From Maricaulis sp. (GTDB lineage Bacteria; Pseudomonadota; Alphaproteobacteria; Caulobacterales; Maricaulaceae), in assembly GCA_017643585.1 (NCBI GenBank), contig JAEPND010000008.1, positions 62,001-126,000 on the forward strand: a DNA stretch of 64,000 bases. The letters are read 5' to 3'. Made by a program: the position numbers and the translations under genes. The notes beneath the pieces were generated by a model. It did no database searches. It was given only the letters and a program-made list of their open reading frames with translations, and was not told the origin of the DNA. This document shows positions 1 through 7,954 of the stretch, one piece after another. Position 1 is the first letter of the stretch; every line of letters starts with the position of its first letter.

Positions 1-1033
1 CGAGCTCGCTGTCGACCTCCGCTGCAGTCACGTCTGTTTCACTCGCAACCTCTGCAACCGGTTCCGCAACAGCTTCGGCTTCCGGCTCTACGGCTTCGGG
101 CGCGCGCGCCTCGGCTTCGGCCGTCACGGTACTTGCAACCACGCCAGCACCCGTGACCACTGCAGCGGTCGCCGTGATATCGGCAGAACGCACTTCTTCT
201 TGCGGCGGGTGTCGCAGGACATGTTCGGCCAGCCGCTCGACACGTGAATTCAAACGACCGCTATCGCGAATGCGATTGACCAGGCCGCCGGCCAGATACA
301 GAGCCAGGCCGCCAGCAAGGATAATCAGGCTGGTCTCGGCAGCGCCGAACATCGCACCAGCGATCAGTGAGAAAGCCGCAAAGACCGGCATGTAGAGCAG
401 GCGCCAGGAGCGTGAGGCAAAGGCCAGAATGGCCAGCAGAGCCGAGAGGGCGAACACGCTCAGCTCGGTCAGCTGATCCATGGCAATGAAGCCCAGACCG
501 GCGATCGCATCGGCGATACCGGTTGGCAGTGCGGTTTCCAGGCGCCAGTCGGCCAGGCCCGGCACGCTGGCCAGGATTTCGTCATAGATGTTGAAGGCCG
601 GAATGCCCGCCATCATGCCCGCATTGATTTCGCTCAGGAAAATATGAAGCGTCGGCCAGACCGCGACAGCGGCGGTCAGGACCATGGCGAGGATGGAGAG
701 CCACCAGTTGAATGAGCGGGTGACGCCGGAGCGCGCCAGGATGGAGGTGGCATCCGGCGCCGCGCGCATCCACACGCCGCGGGAATGGTTGACGATCGCG
801 ACGGGTCGCGAGCGGCGGTTCGGGCCGGACTGAACACGCAGGATGGTGGCGCTGTCCCCGGGCGCAAACGCGCTGGACTGTTCGATCAGTTTGACGTCGT
901 GCTCCAGCCCGTCAGGATCCGTGACCCGGCCCGTGCTGGCATCTGACGCAGAAACTTGACCTGAGACTGTGAAAAAATCGATCCGGCGCGAGCCGTAGGA
1001 TTGCCCCGCATGGGCGGTCGGCAGCAAAGACAT
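1..1033 (-). CDS. Membrane protein of unknown function, 3' end cut off by the window edge
   Basis: Read on the minus strand, an open frame runs from an ATG at 1033 to the window edge without a stop. The N-terminal part is soluble, about 90 residues beginning MSLLPTAHAGQSYGSRRIDF. It is followed by several hydrophobic segments (one around WWLSILAMVLTAAVAVWP, then a group with LAILAFASRSW and IILAGGLALYLAGG) and an Ala/Glu-rich tail (repeated AEAEA, PEA) that probably extends beyond the window. An AGGTGAGG Shine-Dalgarno-like stretch lies just upstream of 1033. In-frame upstream starts exist (GTG at 1045, ATG at 1111); the GTG would give a better export signal ending PTAHA, so the start is uncertain. 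I do not recognise the family. It is divergent from the TonB-domain gene, with a CtrA box between them. Confidence 0.7.
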   Translation of the reverse strand, partial: MSLLPTAHAGQSYGSRRIDFFTVSGQVSASDASTGRVTDPDGLEHDVKLIEQSSAFAPGDSATILRVQSGPNRRSRPVAIVNHSRGVWMRAAPDATSILARSGVTRSFNWWLSILAMVLTAAVAVWPTLHIFLSEINAGMMAGIPAFNIYDEILASVPGLADWRLETALPTGIADAIAGLGFIAMDQLTELSVFALSALLAILAFASRSWRLLYMPVFAAFSLIAGAMFGAAETSLIILAGGLALYLAGGLVNRIRDSGRLNSRVERLAEHVLRHPPQEEVRSADITATAAVVTGAGVVASTVTAEAEARAPEAVEPEAEAVAEPVAEVASETDVTAAEVDSEL

Positions 1034-1140
1034 AAGTACAGACACCTCACCTGTCGGAAGAACGCCACAACAGTGTGACGGCCCGATTGCATCCCCATCC
1101 CCCCGTATCATACAAGCTGGGGCATGCATTTTGAAACAGC

Positions 1141-1156
1141 TTAAGGGCCCTTTAAC
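1141..1156. promoter_or_regulatory. Perfect CtrA box, TTAA-N7-TTAAC
   Basis: The sequence TTAA at 1141-1144, seven bases (GGGCCCT), then TTAAC at 1152-1156 matches the full CtrA recognition motif of Caulobacter-type bacteria exactly. It lies in the intergenic space between the divergent genes starting at 1033 (minus) and 1231 (plus), so either or both could be CtrA-controlled. A second, one-mismatch version (GTTAA-N7-ATAA) lies at 1679-1694, about 250 bases before divL. Confidence 0.7.
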
Positions 1157-1230
1157 AAAATTTTCAAGTCAGTTAGGCGATTTCCGGCTAATCTCTCTAA
1201 CGCTTTGTTTTGGTGGGCGACCAGGTGGTT

Positions 1231-1674
1231 ATGCGTTTTCTTACTTTGTTGATGGTGGTTTGTCTGGCGTCCTGCGCGAGCATCCCGGAGCTTCCGCAGA
1301 TCCGTTCGGATGAACCGCGCGGCCCGTTCCGCCCGCGGGATATCTATCCAACAGCGCCCAATGTCGAACGCCTGATCGGTCCCGAGGACTGTCGCGGCTC
1401 GACCCTGGCGGCGGTCAGGGCGGACCTGCCGAACTATCCCGCATCGGCCTACCGCAATGGTCGCCAGGGCTGGGTTGTGGTCCGGTTTCACGTCTATTCC
1501 GATGGCAGTGTGCACCGTGCCCGGGTCGCCCGTTCGGTTCCGGATGGCGTTTTTGACCGCGCCGCCATGTCCGCGGTGTCGGACTGGGAGTTCCGCCCGC
1601 TGGATGGTGCGGACATTCTGGAAAACTGCGTGGTGATGTTTGAATTCCGCGCTGGCGACGTTCGCATCCGCTAG
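1231..1674 (+). CDS. Lipoprotein with a TonB C-terminal-like domain
   Basis: A protein of about 147 residues. The start ATG at 1231 gives a lipoprotein signal (MRFLTLLMVVCLASCAS, lipobox LASC); a TTG at 1210 would put extra residues in front of it. AGGTGG sits just before the ATG. The C-terminal half reads as a TonB/TolA-type energy-transducer C-terminal domain: YPASAYRNGRQGWVVVRF, then DGSVHRARVARSVPDGVFDRAAMSAVSDWEF, the usual G.V...F..D.G.V....V..S.P.G.FD.AA..AV..W.F pattern. Normal TonB is anchored by one inner-membrane helix and has a proline-rich spacer. This one is a short lipoprotein with no spacer, so it is unlikely to transduce energy as TonB does. The stop is TAG. Confidence 0.75.
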   Translation: MRFLTLLMVVCLASCASIPELPQIRSDEPRGPFRPRDIYPTAPNVERLIGPEDCRGSTLAAVRADLPNYPASAYRNGRQGWVVVRFHVYSDGSVHRARVARSVPDGVFDRAAMSAVSDWEFRPLDGADILENCVVMFEFRAGDVRIR

Positions 1675-1945
1675 CCGCGTTAACCATTCGATAATACTTT
1701 CCACAGGTTCGTGCAGCGTTGGTTGCAAGATTCAACGCTTTGAATCAAGGCATTGAGCCGACTCCGTTTTTTCCAACCGATTTCCACCGAAAGTCACGGT
1801 TTTTGCCCGGAAACGGTCGCCTGCGTACATAACTTATTTAGATTTTTGCCGACGCCAGCATCGCTCCGTCTACGGCCCGTCGCTATCATGGCGATTCGTT
1901 GGGGGCTTTGATCACGGGCAAGCCCTTAAACAAGGGCGATAAAAA

Positions 1946-4423
1946 ATGACCGGACAGACATTCCAGATCGCGACGCTGCTCGTCACGTTTGGATCCATGG
2001 CCTTTGCATTGGTGGTTGGCGTATGGGCCTTTCGCAAGACGGCTGGATCACGCGCATCGCAGGCCATCTGGCGCCGCCGCACAGCGGAGCTGGAAGACAG
2101 GATCGCGCGCGCCGACAGCGTGTTCGGCGCCCATCCCGGCCTGGTCGTCGTCTGGGACGAGCCGCCGTTTGATGAAGCCGATACCGGTTGGGGGCAGCCC
2201 AAGATTTTCGGGTCTTCCGTAGCCCTGGCCTCGCTGCTGCGGTTTGCCGAGGCGACCGACGGTCCTGACCCCGCCGCCATTCTCATGGAAGGGCTCGCAG
2301 ACTATGAGGCGCGGTCGTCTTCCGGCGAGGAGACGACCCTGCGCCGACGGTTTCAGGATCTGATGCAACAGGGGCGTCCGTTCTCGCTGACCATTATCGG
2401 TCCGAGTGGGCGTTTTCTGGAGGTTGATGGCCGAGCAGCGGGGACACAGCTCGTCGTTTGGCTGTCGGATTCCACAATCCGAGGCCTCGAGGAATCCGGC
2501 GCCCGTGGCCGTATCGAGGAAGCGCGCCGCGTTGTGTCCAAGGACCCGGTCGCCTTTCTGGACATGCTGGGTCGTGCGCCATTCCCGGCCTGGCGCATCA
2601 ATGCATCCGGACGCATCGAATGGGCCAATCCGATTTACATCAAGGCTGTCGACGGCGATGTGCTCGATGATGTCCTGCAAAACCAGACCTATCTGGATGC
2701 CGGCATGAAAGAGCAAACGACCAAGGCGATCGAGGCCAGCGCTCCGGTCAGCGAGATCCGTATCGTCGTGGTCAACGGCCGTCGTCGTGCGATGGAGTTC
2801 CTGATCTTCCCGGTGTCCGGTGGAGCGGCCGGAATTGCCATCGACCAGACAGCGTCTGAAGAGGCCAAGGCGGATCTCAAGCGGTTCCGCCGCGCCCATG
2901 ACGAGACACTCAACCATATGGCGGAAGCGGTGGTTGTCTTCGATCGCTCCAAGCGCATGAGCTTCCACAACACCGCTTTCACCAAGTTGTTCAAGCTGGA
3001 TGATGCCTGGCTGACGGAGCGCCCGGGCCATGCACAGATGCTGGACCGCATGCGGGAGAAGCGCTTGCTGCCCGAGCAGGCCGATTATTCCGCGTGGAAG
3101 GCGGACGAGCTGGCGCGTTATGACGACAGCCCGAATGATGAAAGCCCGGATGAGCTTTGGCCGCTCCCGGATGGTCGCACACTGCGTGTGGCCCGCCAGC
3201 GTCACCCGCTCGGCGGTGTCATGCTGATCTTCGAAGACAAGACCGACGAGCTCGCGCTCAAGGCGCGTTACAACACGCTTATCAATGTCCAGCGCGCGAC
3301 GCTGGACAAGTTGCACGAGGCCGTTGCGGTTTTCGGTGCTGATGGTCGTCTTCAGCTGAACAACAACGCGTTCGAGGAGCTCTGGGGTTTCCGAGCGGGC
3401 GAGCTGGAGGGTCAGCCCTTCTTCGATGACGTCGCCGAGACCTGTGCGGCTCTGTTTGCCGATGACCGCGTCTGGACCGATATCAAGGGGCGGGTCACAG
3501 ATCCGAGCCCGCAGGCCCGTAAACAGGTGACCGGCGAGATGCGCCGTTCCGACGAACGCGTCCTGACCTATCTGACGCGTCCGCTGCCGGATGGCGCCAC
3601 GCTCATCTGCTGGGATGATGTGACCGACAGCCGCCGCATCGAGGAAGCCCTGCGCGAGCGCGCAGAGGCACTGGAAGCGTCTGAGCGTATCAAGACCGAA
3701 TTCGTGGAGCATGTGAGTTATCAGCTGCGCACGCCGCTGACGACGATCGGTGGATATGCCGACATGCTGGCGCATGGGTTCGCAGGCGAGCTGACGGATC
3801 GACAGAAAGAGCCGATGTCGGCCATCCAGTCGGCCTCGACCCATCTTGCCAAGTTGATCGATGACATTCTCGACGTTGCTGCCATTGATGCGGGCAAGCT
3901 TGAACTCGATCTCGGTGATGTGCCGATCGGTGAAGTCATCAGCGAGGCTGCAGAGCTGGTTGCGGCTCGCGCCGATCACGAATCCATCAAGCTGGACGTC
4001 AAGATCGACAAAGAAGCGGGATTGCTGCGCGCTGACCGCAATCGTCTCAAACAGGTATCGATGAACCTGCTCTCCAATGCACTACGCCATGTGGACCCGG
4101 GCGGTCATGTCGAGATCGGCGCACGCCGCGCGGACGACCAGATCACCTTGTGGGTCAAGGATGATGGCGAGGGTATCTCGCCGGAACAGCAGGCCAAGGT
4201 TTTTGAACGTTTTTCCCGTGGCGAACGGGGCGGCGCCGGGCTGGGCCTCGCCCTCGTAAAGGAAATCGCGCAGTTGCATGGCGGTTGGGTGGAACTTGTT
4301 TCCGAGCCGGGCAAGGGGACCGAGGTTTCTTGTCATCTGCCGCTCGAGCCTCGCGGCAAGGGTGTGCCGCCCGAGCTGGCCCTGATGGGATCAACGACGG
4401 CCAAACTGTCGGAAACCGTCTAG
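1946..4423 (+). CDS. divL: DivL-like cell-fate pseudo-histidine kinase (phospho-His replaced by Tyr)
   Basis: 825 residues. There is one N-terminal membrane helix (about residues 7-29), a long region with PAS-like repeats (around 200-550; for example EAVVVFDRSKRMSFHN and EAVAVFGADGRLQLNN), a dimerisation helix, and a complete HATPase domain (N box NLLSNALRHVD near 706, G1 KDDGEGIS, F box FERFSRG, G2 GAGLGLALVKEI near 763). In the H box the sequence is HVSYQLRTPL, so Tyr592 (codon 3719-3721) sits where kinases have the phospho-accepting His. That is the hallmark of Caulobacter DivL, which controls the CckA-CtrA pathway through DivK-P rather than acting as an ordinary kinase. The neighbours (tsaE, addAB) also match. 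Start: ATG preceded by GGGCGATAAAAA, a weak Shine-Dalgarno. Confidence 0.92.
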   Translation: MTGQTFQIATLLVTFGSMAFALVVGVWAFRKTAGSRASQAIWRRRTAELEDRIARADSVFGAHPGLVVVWDEPPFDEADTGWGQPKIFGSSVALASLLRFAEATDGPDPAAILMEGLADYEARSSSGEETTLRRRFQDLMQQGRPFSLTIIGPSGRFLEVDGRAAGTQLVVWLSDSTIRGLEESGARGRIEEARRVVSKDPVAFLDMLGRAPFPAWRINASGRIEWANPIYIKAVDGDVLDDVLQNQTYLDAGMKEQTTKAIEASAPVSEIRIVVVNGRRRAMEFLIFPVSGGAAGIAIDQTASEEAKADLKRFRRAHDETLNHMAEAVVVFDRSKRMSFHNTAFTKLFKLDDAWLTERPGHAQMLDRMREKRLLPEQADYSAWKADELARYDDSPNDESPDELWPLPDGRTLRVARQRHPLGGVMLIFEDKTDELALKARYNTLINVQRATLDKLHEAVAVFGADGRLQLNNNAFEELWGFRAGELEGQPFFDDVAETCAALFADDRVWTDIKGRVTDPSPQARKQVTGEMRRSDERVLTYLTRPLPDGATLICWDDVTDSRRIEEALRERAEALEASERIKTEFVEHVSYQLRTPLTTIGGYADMLAHGFAGELTDRQKEPMSAIQSASTHLAKLIDDILDVAAIDAGKLELDLGDVPIGEVISEAAELVAARADHESIKLDVKIDKEAGLLRADRNRLKQVSMNLLSNALRHVDPGGHVEIGARRADDQITLWVKDDGEGISPEQQAKVFERFSRGERGGAGLGLALVKEIAQLHGGWVELVSEPGKGTEVSCHLPLEPRGKGVPPELALMGSTTAKLSETV

Positions 4424-4519
4424 CGGGCGCAGGTTGTAAGTGTACAATCACTAGCTGCTTTTTAACTTGACGCTCTCCCAACCGCATCGTTTCTTGTGGA
4501 TCAGTATTGGGGGGACATC

Positions 4520-5197
4520 ATGAATTTCATTTCACGTTGCGCATCTGTTGCCGTTATGGCCGCCAGCCTGTCCGCACCGGCCTGGGCCGTGCAGGACGAG
4601 GAGATGCCAAGCTACCTCGTCATGGAGCCGAACGCCGAAGTGGTGTTCATCACCACAGGCGGTGCAGAGGTGCGTGCGGACTGGACGGCCGCTGCAAAAT
4701 CCAATCTGCGCGGCTGGTTTGACACAGAAATCGCGGACCTGGGTTACGACACCATGCTGTTCGACGAATCTGCCGAACAGGACGCGGAACTCGAACAGCT
4801 TCTATTGCTCTATGAAGTGATGTCGGCCTCCATCGATCTCAGCATGCCGCACAAGGGTGGCGGCATGGGCAGCAATTACGATCTGACCCTCGGCGACAGT
4901 GTCAGCCTGCTCGCAGATGCACACGACACCGATTACGCGGTCTTTATCGACCACTACTCCCAGATCGAGAGTGGTGGCGTCTTCATGACCCAGGTCCTGG
5001 TCGGTGCTGCCACCGGCTATACGCCGCCCTCGCAGAATATTCGTCTGACTGCCGGCACGGTTGTCGATCTGGGTTCGGGCGATGTCGTCGACCGGAATAT
5101 TGTTTTCATGGGTGATCCGCGCGACCCCGACGAATCCAATGGCATTGTCCGTCGCATCATGAACGACCTGGTGCTGGAAGCCGGCGCCGCGGAATAA
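4520..5197 (+). CDS. Exported protein of unknown function
   Basis: About 225 residues from the ATG at 4520, which has a strong GGGGGGA Shine-Dalgarno. The N terminus MNFISRCASVAVMAASLSAPAWA is a clear Sec signal peptide with AWA cleavage. The mature protein has no cysteine motif or catalytic signature that I can name. It ends two bases before the next gene, and the three genes 4520-6992 look like one operon of exported or lipidated proteins. I do not recognise the family. Confidence 0.8.
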   Translation: MNFISRCASVAVMAASLSAPAWAVQDEEMPSYLVMEPNAEVVFITTGGAEVRADWTAAAKSNLRGWFDTEIADLGYDTMLFDESAEQDAELEQLLLLYEVMSASIDLSMPHKGGGMGSNYDLTLGDSVSLLADAHDTDYAVFIDHYSQIESGGVFMTQVLVGAATGYTPPSQNIRLTAGTVVDLGSGDVVDRNIVFMGDPRDPDESNGIVRRIMNDLVLEAGAAE

Positions 5198-5199
5198 TC

Positions 5200-6420
5200 A
5201 TGTTCGCGCGTTCTGAACTTCTAATGCTGACAGCCTCGCTGGCTGTACTGGCCGGGTGTGCGACCACGGACCAGGGCACACGCACGGTGGGAGAGCGCCC
5301 GCAGGAGCTCAACTCGACCGAGGCGAGCCTGTGGTATCGGATGGACGAGGCCGAGGAAAACCTGCGCAGTTCGGGGCGGGTCATCGATGATCCTGCCCTG
5401 ACCGGTTATGTCGATGCACTGGTTTGCCGGATCGCGGGTGAGTTCTGCCCGGATGTGCGGGTCTATGTCGTCAATAATCCCGGCTTCAACGCCATGATGG
5501 CGCCCAACGGCATGATGGTGATCAATTCAGGTCTTCTCTTGCGCGCTGAAAGCGAAGACGAGCTGGGCTTCGTAATTGGCCACGAGCTGGTGCACTACCT
5601 GGAAAACCATGCTCTGGAACAGCACGCCGCCGCCCGCAACGCGAATATCACTGCGGCTGTCGTCGGTAGTGTGCTCTCGATCGGCGTCGCGGCAGCGACG
5701 GGCGGTGTGCCGGGCCAGGGCTATTCCGGCAGTGGCGCATCCATCGCGACCGCTCTGGCTTATGGCGGTGCCTATGCCTATTCGCGCGAGCGGGAATCCG
5801 AAGCCGATCGCATGGGGTTGCAGCTGGCCAGCGCGGCGGGACTCGATCCCAAGGCGGGGCCGAAAATCTGGAATGATCTGCTCAACGAGCTGGAAGCTTC
5901 CGACGACAATCGTCGCGCGGCCCGTGCAAATCGTGGCGGCATGTTCCGCACACACCCGGTGATCCAGGCCCGGATCGAGGCATTGGAAGAGGAAGCGGCG
6001 AGCATGCAGGGCGAACCGGCGGATTCAATCGCCTTCCGTGCGGCCGTTGCGCCCTTCATCAATGACTGGCTGGATGCCGAGATCGCGTTGCGTGATTATG
6101 GTTCCACCCTGCAATTGATCGAACGCCGGATCGCGGCGGGTGGCCATGAGGGTGTCTTTCTGGCAGCCAAGGCCCGTGTTCTGGGCATGCGCGATGACGA
6201 AGGGGATTTCGACCACGCGCTGGAAACCTATGAGGCTGCTGCCGCGTATGCGGACATGCCAGCCCAGGCCTATCGCGATCTTGGCGAGTTGAACCGCCGA
6301 GCGGGTCGCCCGGCAGAGGCCGCCGAAGCTTTTACGACCTATTTGCAGCGCGTGCCGGATGCGCGCGATGCGCTCCTGGTCGAACGTTATATCCAGACTT
6401 TGATGGGGGAAAGTGAATGA
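5200..6420 (+). CDS. M48-family zinc metallopeptidase, lipoprotein, with TPR-like C terminus
   Basis: 406 residues. The signal peptide ends in a lipobox (LAGC, Cys20). The zinc site HELVH is at about residues 128-132 within GHELVHYLENH, and the downstream third ligand lies in ESEADRMG (near 199-206): the gluzincin M48 pattern of BepA/LoiP-like periplasmic proteases. A glycine/alanine-rich hydrophobic stretch lies between the two motifs. The last 130 residues (MPAQAYRDLGELNRRAGRPAEAAEAF) resemble tetratricopeptide repeats, as in BepA. This suggests a periplasmic protease or chaperone for outer-membrane proteins. The gene starts 3 bases after its upstream neighbour's stop and overlaps the next gene by ATGA, so translation is probably coupled. 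Confidence 0.88.
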   Translation: MFARSELLMLTASLAVLAGCATTDQGTRTVGERPQELNSTEASLWYRMDEAEENLRSSGRVIDDPALTGYVDALVCRIAGEFCPDVRVYVVNNPGFNAMMAPNGMMVINSGLLLRAESEDELGFVIGHELVHYLENHALEQHAAARNANITAAVVGSVLSIGVAAATGGVPGQGYSGSGASIATALAYGGAYAYSRERESEADRMGLQLASAAGLDPKAGPKIWNDLLNELEASDDNRRAARANRGGMFRTHPVIQARIEALEEEAASMQGEPADSIAFRAAVAPFINDWLDAEIALRDYGSTLQLIERRIAAGGHEGVFLAAKARVLGMRDDEGDFDHALETYEAAAAYADMPAQAYRDLGELNRRAGRPAEAAEAFTTYLQRVPDARDALLVERYIQTLMGESE

Positions 6421-6992
6421 AACGTCTTGGTGTATTGATCGGGGCGAGTTTGCTTGCCTCGTGTGCTGTCGTGCCGACCACCGCGCCGGCCGGGCAGTTC
6501 GAGACCGAATCCCAGTTCAGCGTAAACCTGCCCAGCGACTGGTCGCGCTGGCCGTCGCAGATCAATCCGGCGACAAATGGCGAGTATCTGACCAAGGACG
6601 GCATGCTGCTGAACCGGTTGCACTTCATCACCGTGGCGGATGGCGGCACGATTGTGCGGACTTTCCGTGACAGCGAGGCACCGGTCTTCCAGGCGGATGC
6701 AAGCGAGTTCGAGCTCATTGAGCTGGTGACCCGCTCGCTTGAACAGGTGGGTTACAACTCGGTCGAGGCCGATGATATCCGCCCGGCTGTGATCGATGGC
6801 GAGGACGGTTTGCGCTTTTCAGTCACTGGCAATTGGGAAAATGGTCTCAATGTGCGCGGTGATGTCGCTGTCGTAACGCTGGATGACGAGTTGAATGTCA
6901 TCCTCTTTATGGCGCCGGCGATGCACTATTACGGCGAACTCCAGTCCGAAGTGGACACGATCATCTCGTCCATGGACCTGGCTGCCAACTAA
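6417..6992 (+). CDS. Small lipoprotein of unknown function
   Basis: 191 residues. The start overlaps the M48 peptidase stop (ATGA), so the two are likely co-translated. MKRLGVLIGASLLASCAVVP is a lipoprotein signal (lipobox LASC). The mature part has no domain I recognise. Its beginning, ETESQFSVNLPSDWSRWPSQ, looks like that of proteins with a PsbP/DUF-type lipocalin-like fold, but that is only an impression. A strong hairpin terminator follows at 7018. Confidence 0.78.
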   Translation: MKRLGVLIGASLLASCAVVPTTAPAGQFETESQFSVNLPSDWSRWPSQINPATNGEYLTKDGMLLNRLHFITVADGGTIVRTFRDSEAPVFQADASEFELIELVTRSLEQVGYNSVEADDIRPAVIDGEDGLRFSVTGNWENGLNVRGDVAVVTLDDELNVILFMAPAMHYYGELQSEVDTIISSMDLAAN

Positions 6993-7017
6993 CCTCGGCC
7001 GCACAGCGTATAAAGAA

Positions 7018-7041
7018 GGCCCGGCACAGGTTTGCCGGGCC
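7018..7041. terminator. Intergenic hairpin terminator between convergent genes
   Basis: GGCCCGGCA (7018-7026) pairs with TGCCGGGCC (7033-7041) around a 6-base loop, followed by a U-poor tract (CTATCTGTTT). It lies between the converging lipoprotein gene (plus) and ferredoxin gene (minus), and could serve both strands. Confidence 0.65.
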
Positions 7042-7062
7042 TATCTGTTTGATCGGGCCGGA

Positions 7063-7383
7063 TCAGCCCTGGTGTTCGGGAATGCGAACGATCAGGCCGT
7101 CGAGCGCGTCCGACACCTTGATCTGGCAGGACAGGCGGGAATTGTCCTCAACGCCTTCGGCAAAATCGAGCATGGAATCTTCCATGGCTTCGCGCGCTCC
7201 GGTCTTTTTGGTCCAGGCCGCGTCGACATAGACGTGACAGGTTGCACACGCGCACGCGCCGCCACAATCCGCATCAATGCCGGGGACCATGTTGCGTACA
7301 GCGCCTTCCATGACCGTCAGGCCGTTATCCACGTCGAGCGTATGCTCATTGCCGTTGTGTTCGATGTAAGTGATCTTCGCCAT
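7063..7383 (-). CDS. Adrenodoxin-type [2Fe-2S] ferredoxin
   Basis: 106 residues from the ATG at 7383; a longer reading from 7395 adds four residues, but GTGGAG is correctly spaced for 7383. The cluster ligands follow the C-x5-C-x2-C...C pattern: Cys40, Cys46, Cys49 and Cys86, in [13 protein letters not shown] and RLSCQIK. An extra Cys44 lies inside the loop. This is the vertebrate-type/FdxB ferredoxin family, which passes electrons to P450s or takes part in Fe-S assembly. No redox partner gene is adjacent; it is a single gene divergent from tsaE. Confidence 0.93.
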   Translation of the reverse strand: MAKITYIEHNGNEHTLDVDNGLTVMEGAVRNMVPGIDADCGGACACATCHVYVDAAWTKKTGAREAMEDSMLDFAEGVEDNSRLSCQIKVSDALDGLIVRIPEHQG

Positions 7384-7486
7384 ATCAAACTCCACTAGTC
7401 CCCCGGGAAATGAACAGCGTTCACGCCCGAGTCAAGACGGAGCATCACTGCTTGCCCGAATTCGCAGGCTCGGATAAGCGATTTAC

Positions 7487-7954
7487 ATGCCTTCGTCACT
7501 CTCGATCCAGCTGGCAAATCTTGATGAGACACGCGCCTTTGGCAAACGCCTCGCAGCGTCCTTGCGTGTGGGTGACTGTGTCTTTCTTCTGGGCGATCTT
7601 GGTGCGGGAAAAACTTCCCTCGCGCGCGGTGTGATCGAGGCCCTGACGGGCGAGGCCGATGCGCCCAGCCCGACTTATACGATCGCCCAGACCTATGACA
7701 CGCAAGCGGGCGAAGAGCTGATCCATGCAGATCTCTACCGGATCGAGGATGCGGCAGAAATCGACGAGCTCGGCCTGGAAGAGGCCTTTGATTTCGCGAT
7801 CATCTTGATTGAGTGGCCGGACCGGCTCGGCGCGGCGGCGCCGCCGGACCGGCTGGAACTGGACATACGCCACGAAGAGGGCGATGACGCTGGAAAACGA
7901 CACCTCCGCGTGACGGGGCGGGGCAAATGGGAGAGCAGAGTTGACGACCTCTGA
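7487..7954 (+). CDS. tsaE: tRNA threonylcarbamoyladenosine biosynthesis ATPase TsaE
   Basis: 155 residues, the usual size. The P-loop GDLGAGKTS (about residues 36-44), SPTYTIAQTY, the HADLYRIED motif and the late IEWPDRL motif are all typical of TsaE. This ATPase works with TsaB and TsaD to make the t6A base at position 37 of ANN-decoding tRNAs. Its 3' end overlaps the following kinase gene by 14 bases, so it heads the tsaE-amgK-murU-addB-addA run. Confidence 0.95.
   Translation: MPSSLSIQLANLDETRAFGKRLAASLRVGDCVFLLGDLGAGKTSLARGVIEALTGEADAPSPTYTIAQTYDTQAGEELIHADLYRIEDAAEIDELGLEEAFDFAIILIEWPDRLGAAAPPDRLELDIRHEEGDDAGKRHLRVTGRGKWESRVDDL

Noticed and set aside
4440-4475. A TTAAC half-site before the exported protein gene, considered as a CtrA box
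   Set aside because: Only one half of the motif is present; the partner half is absent at the right spacing.
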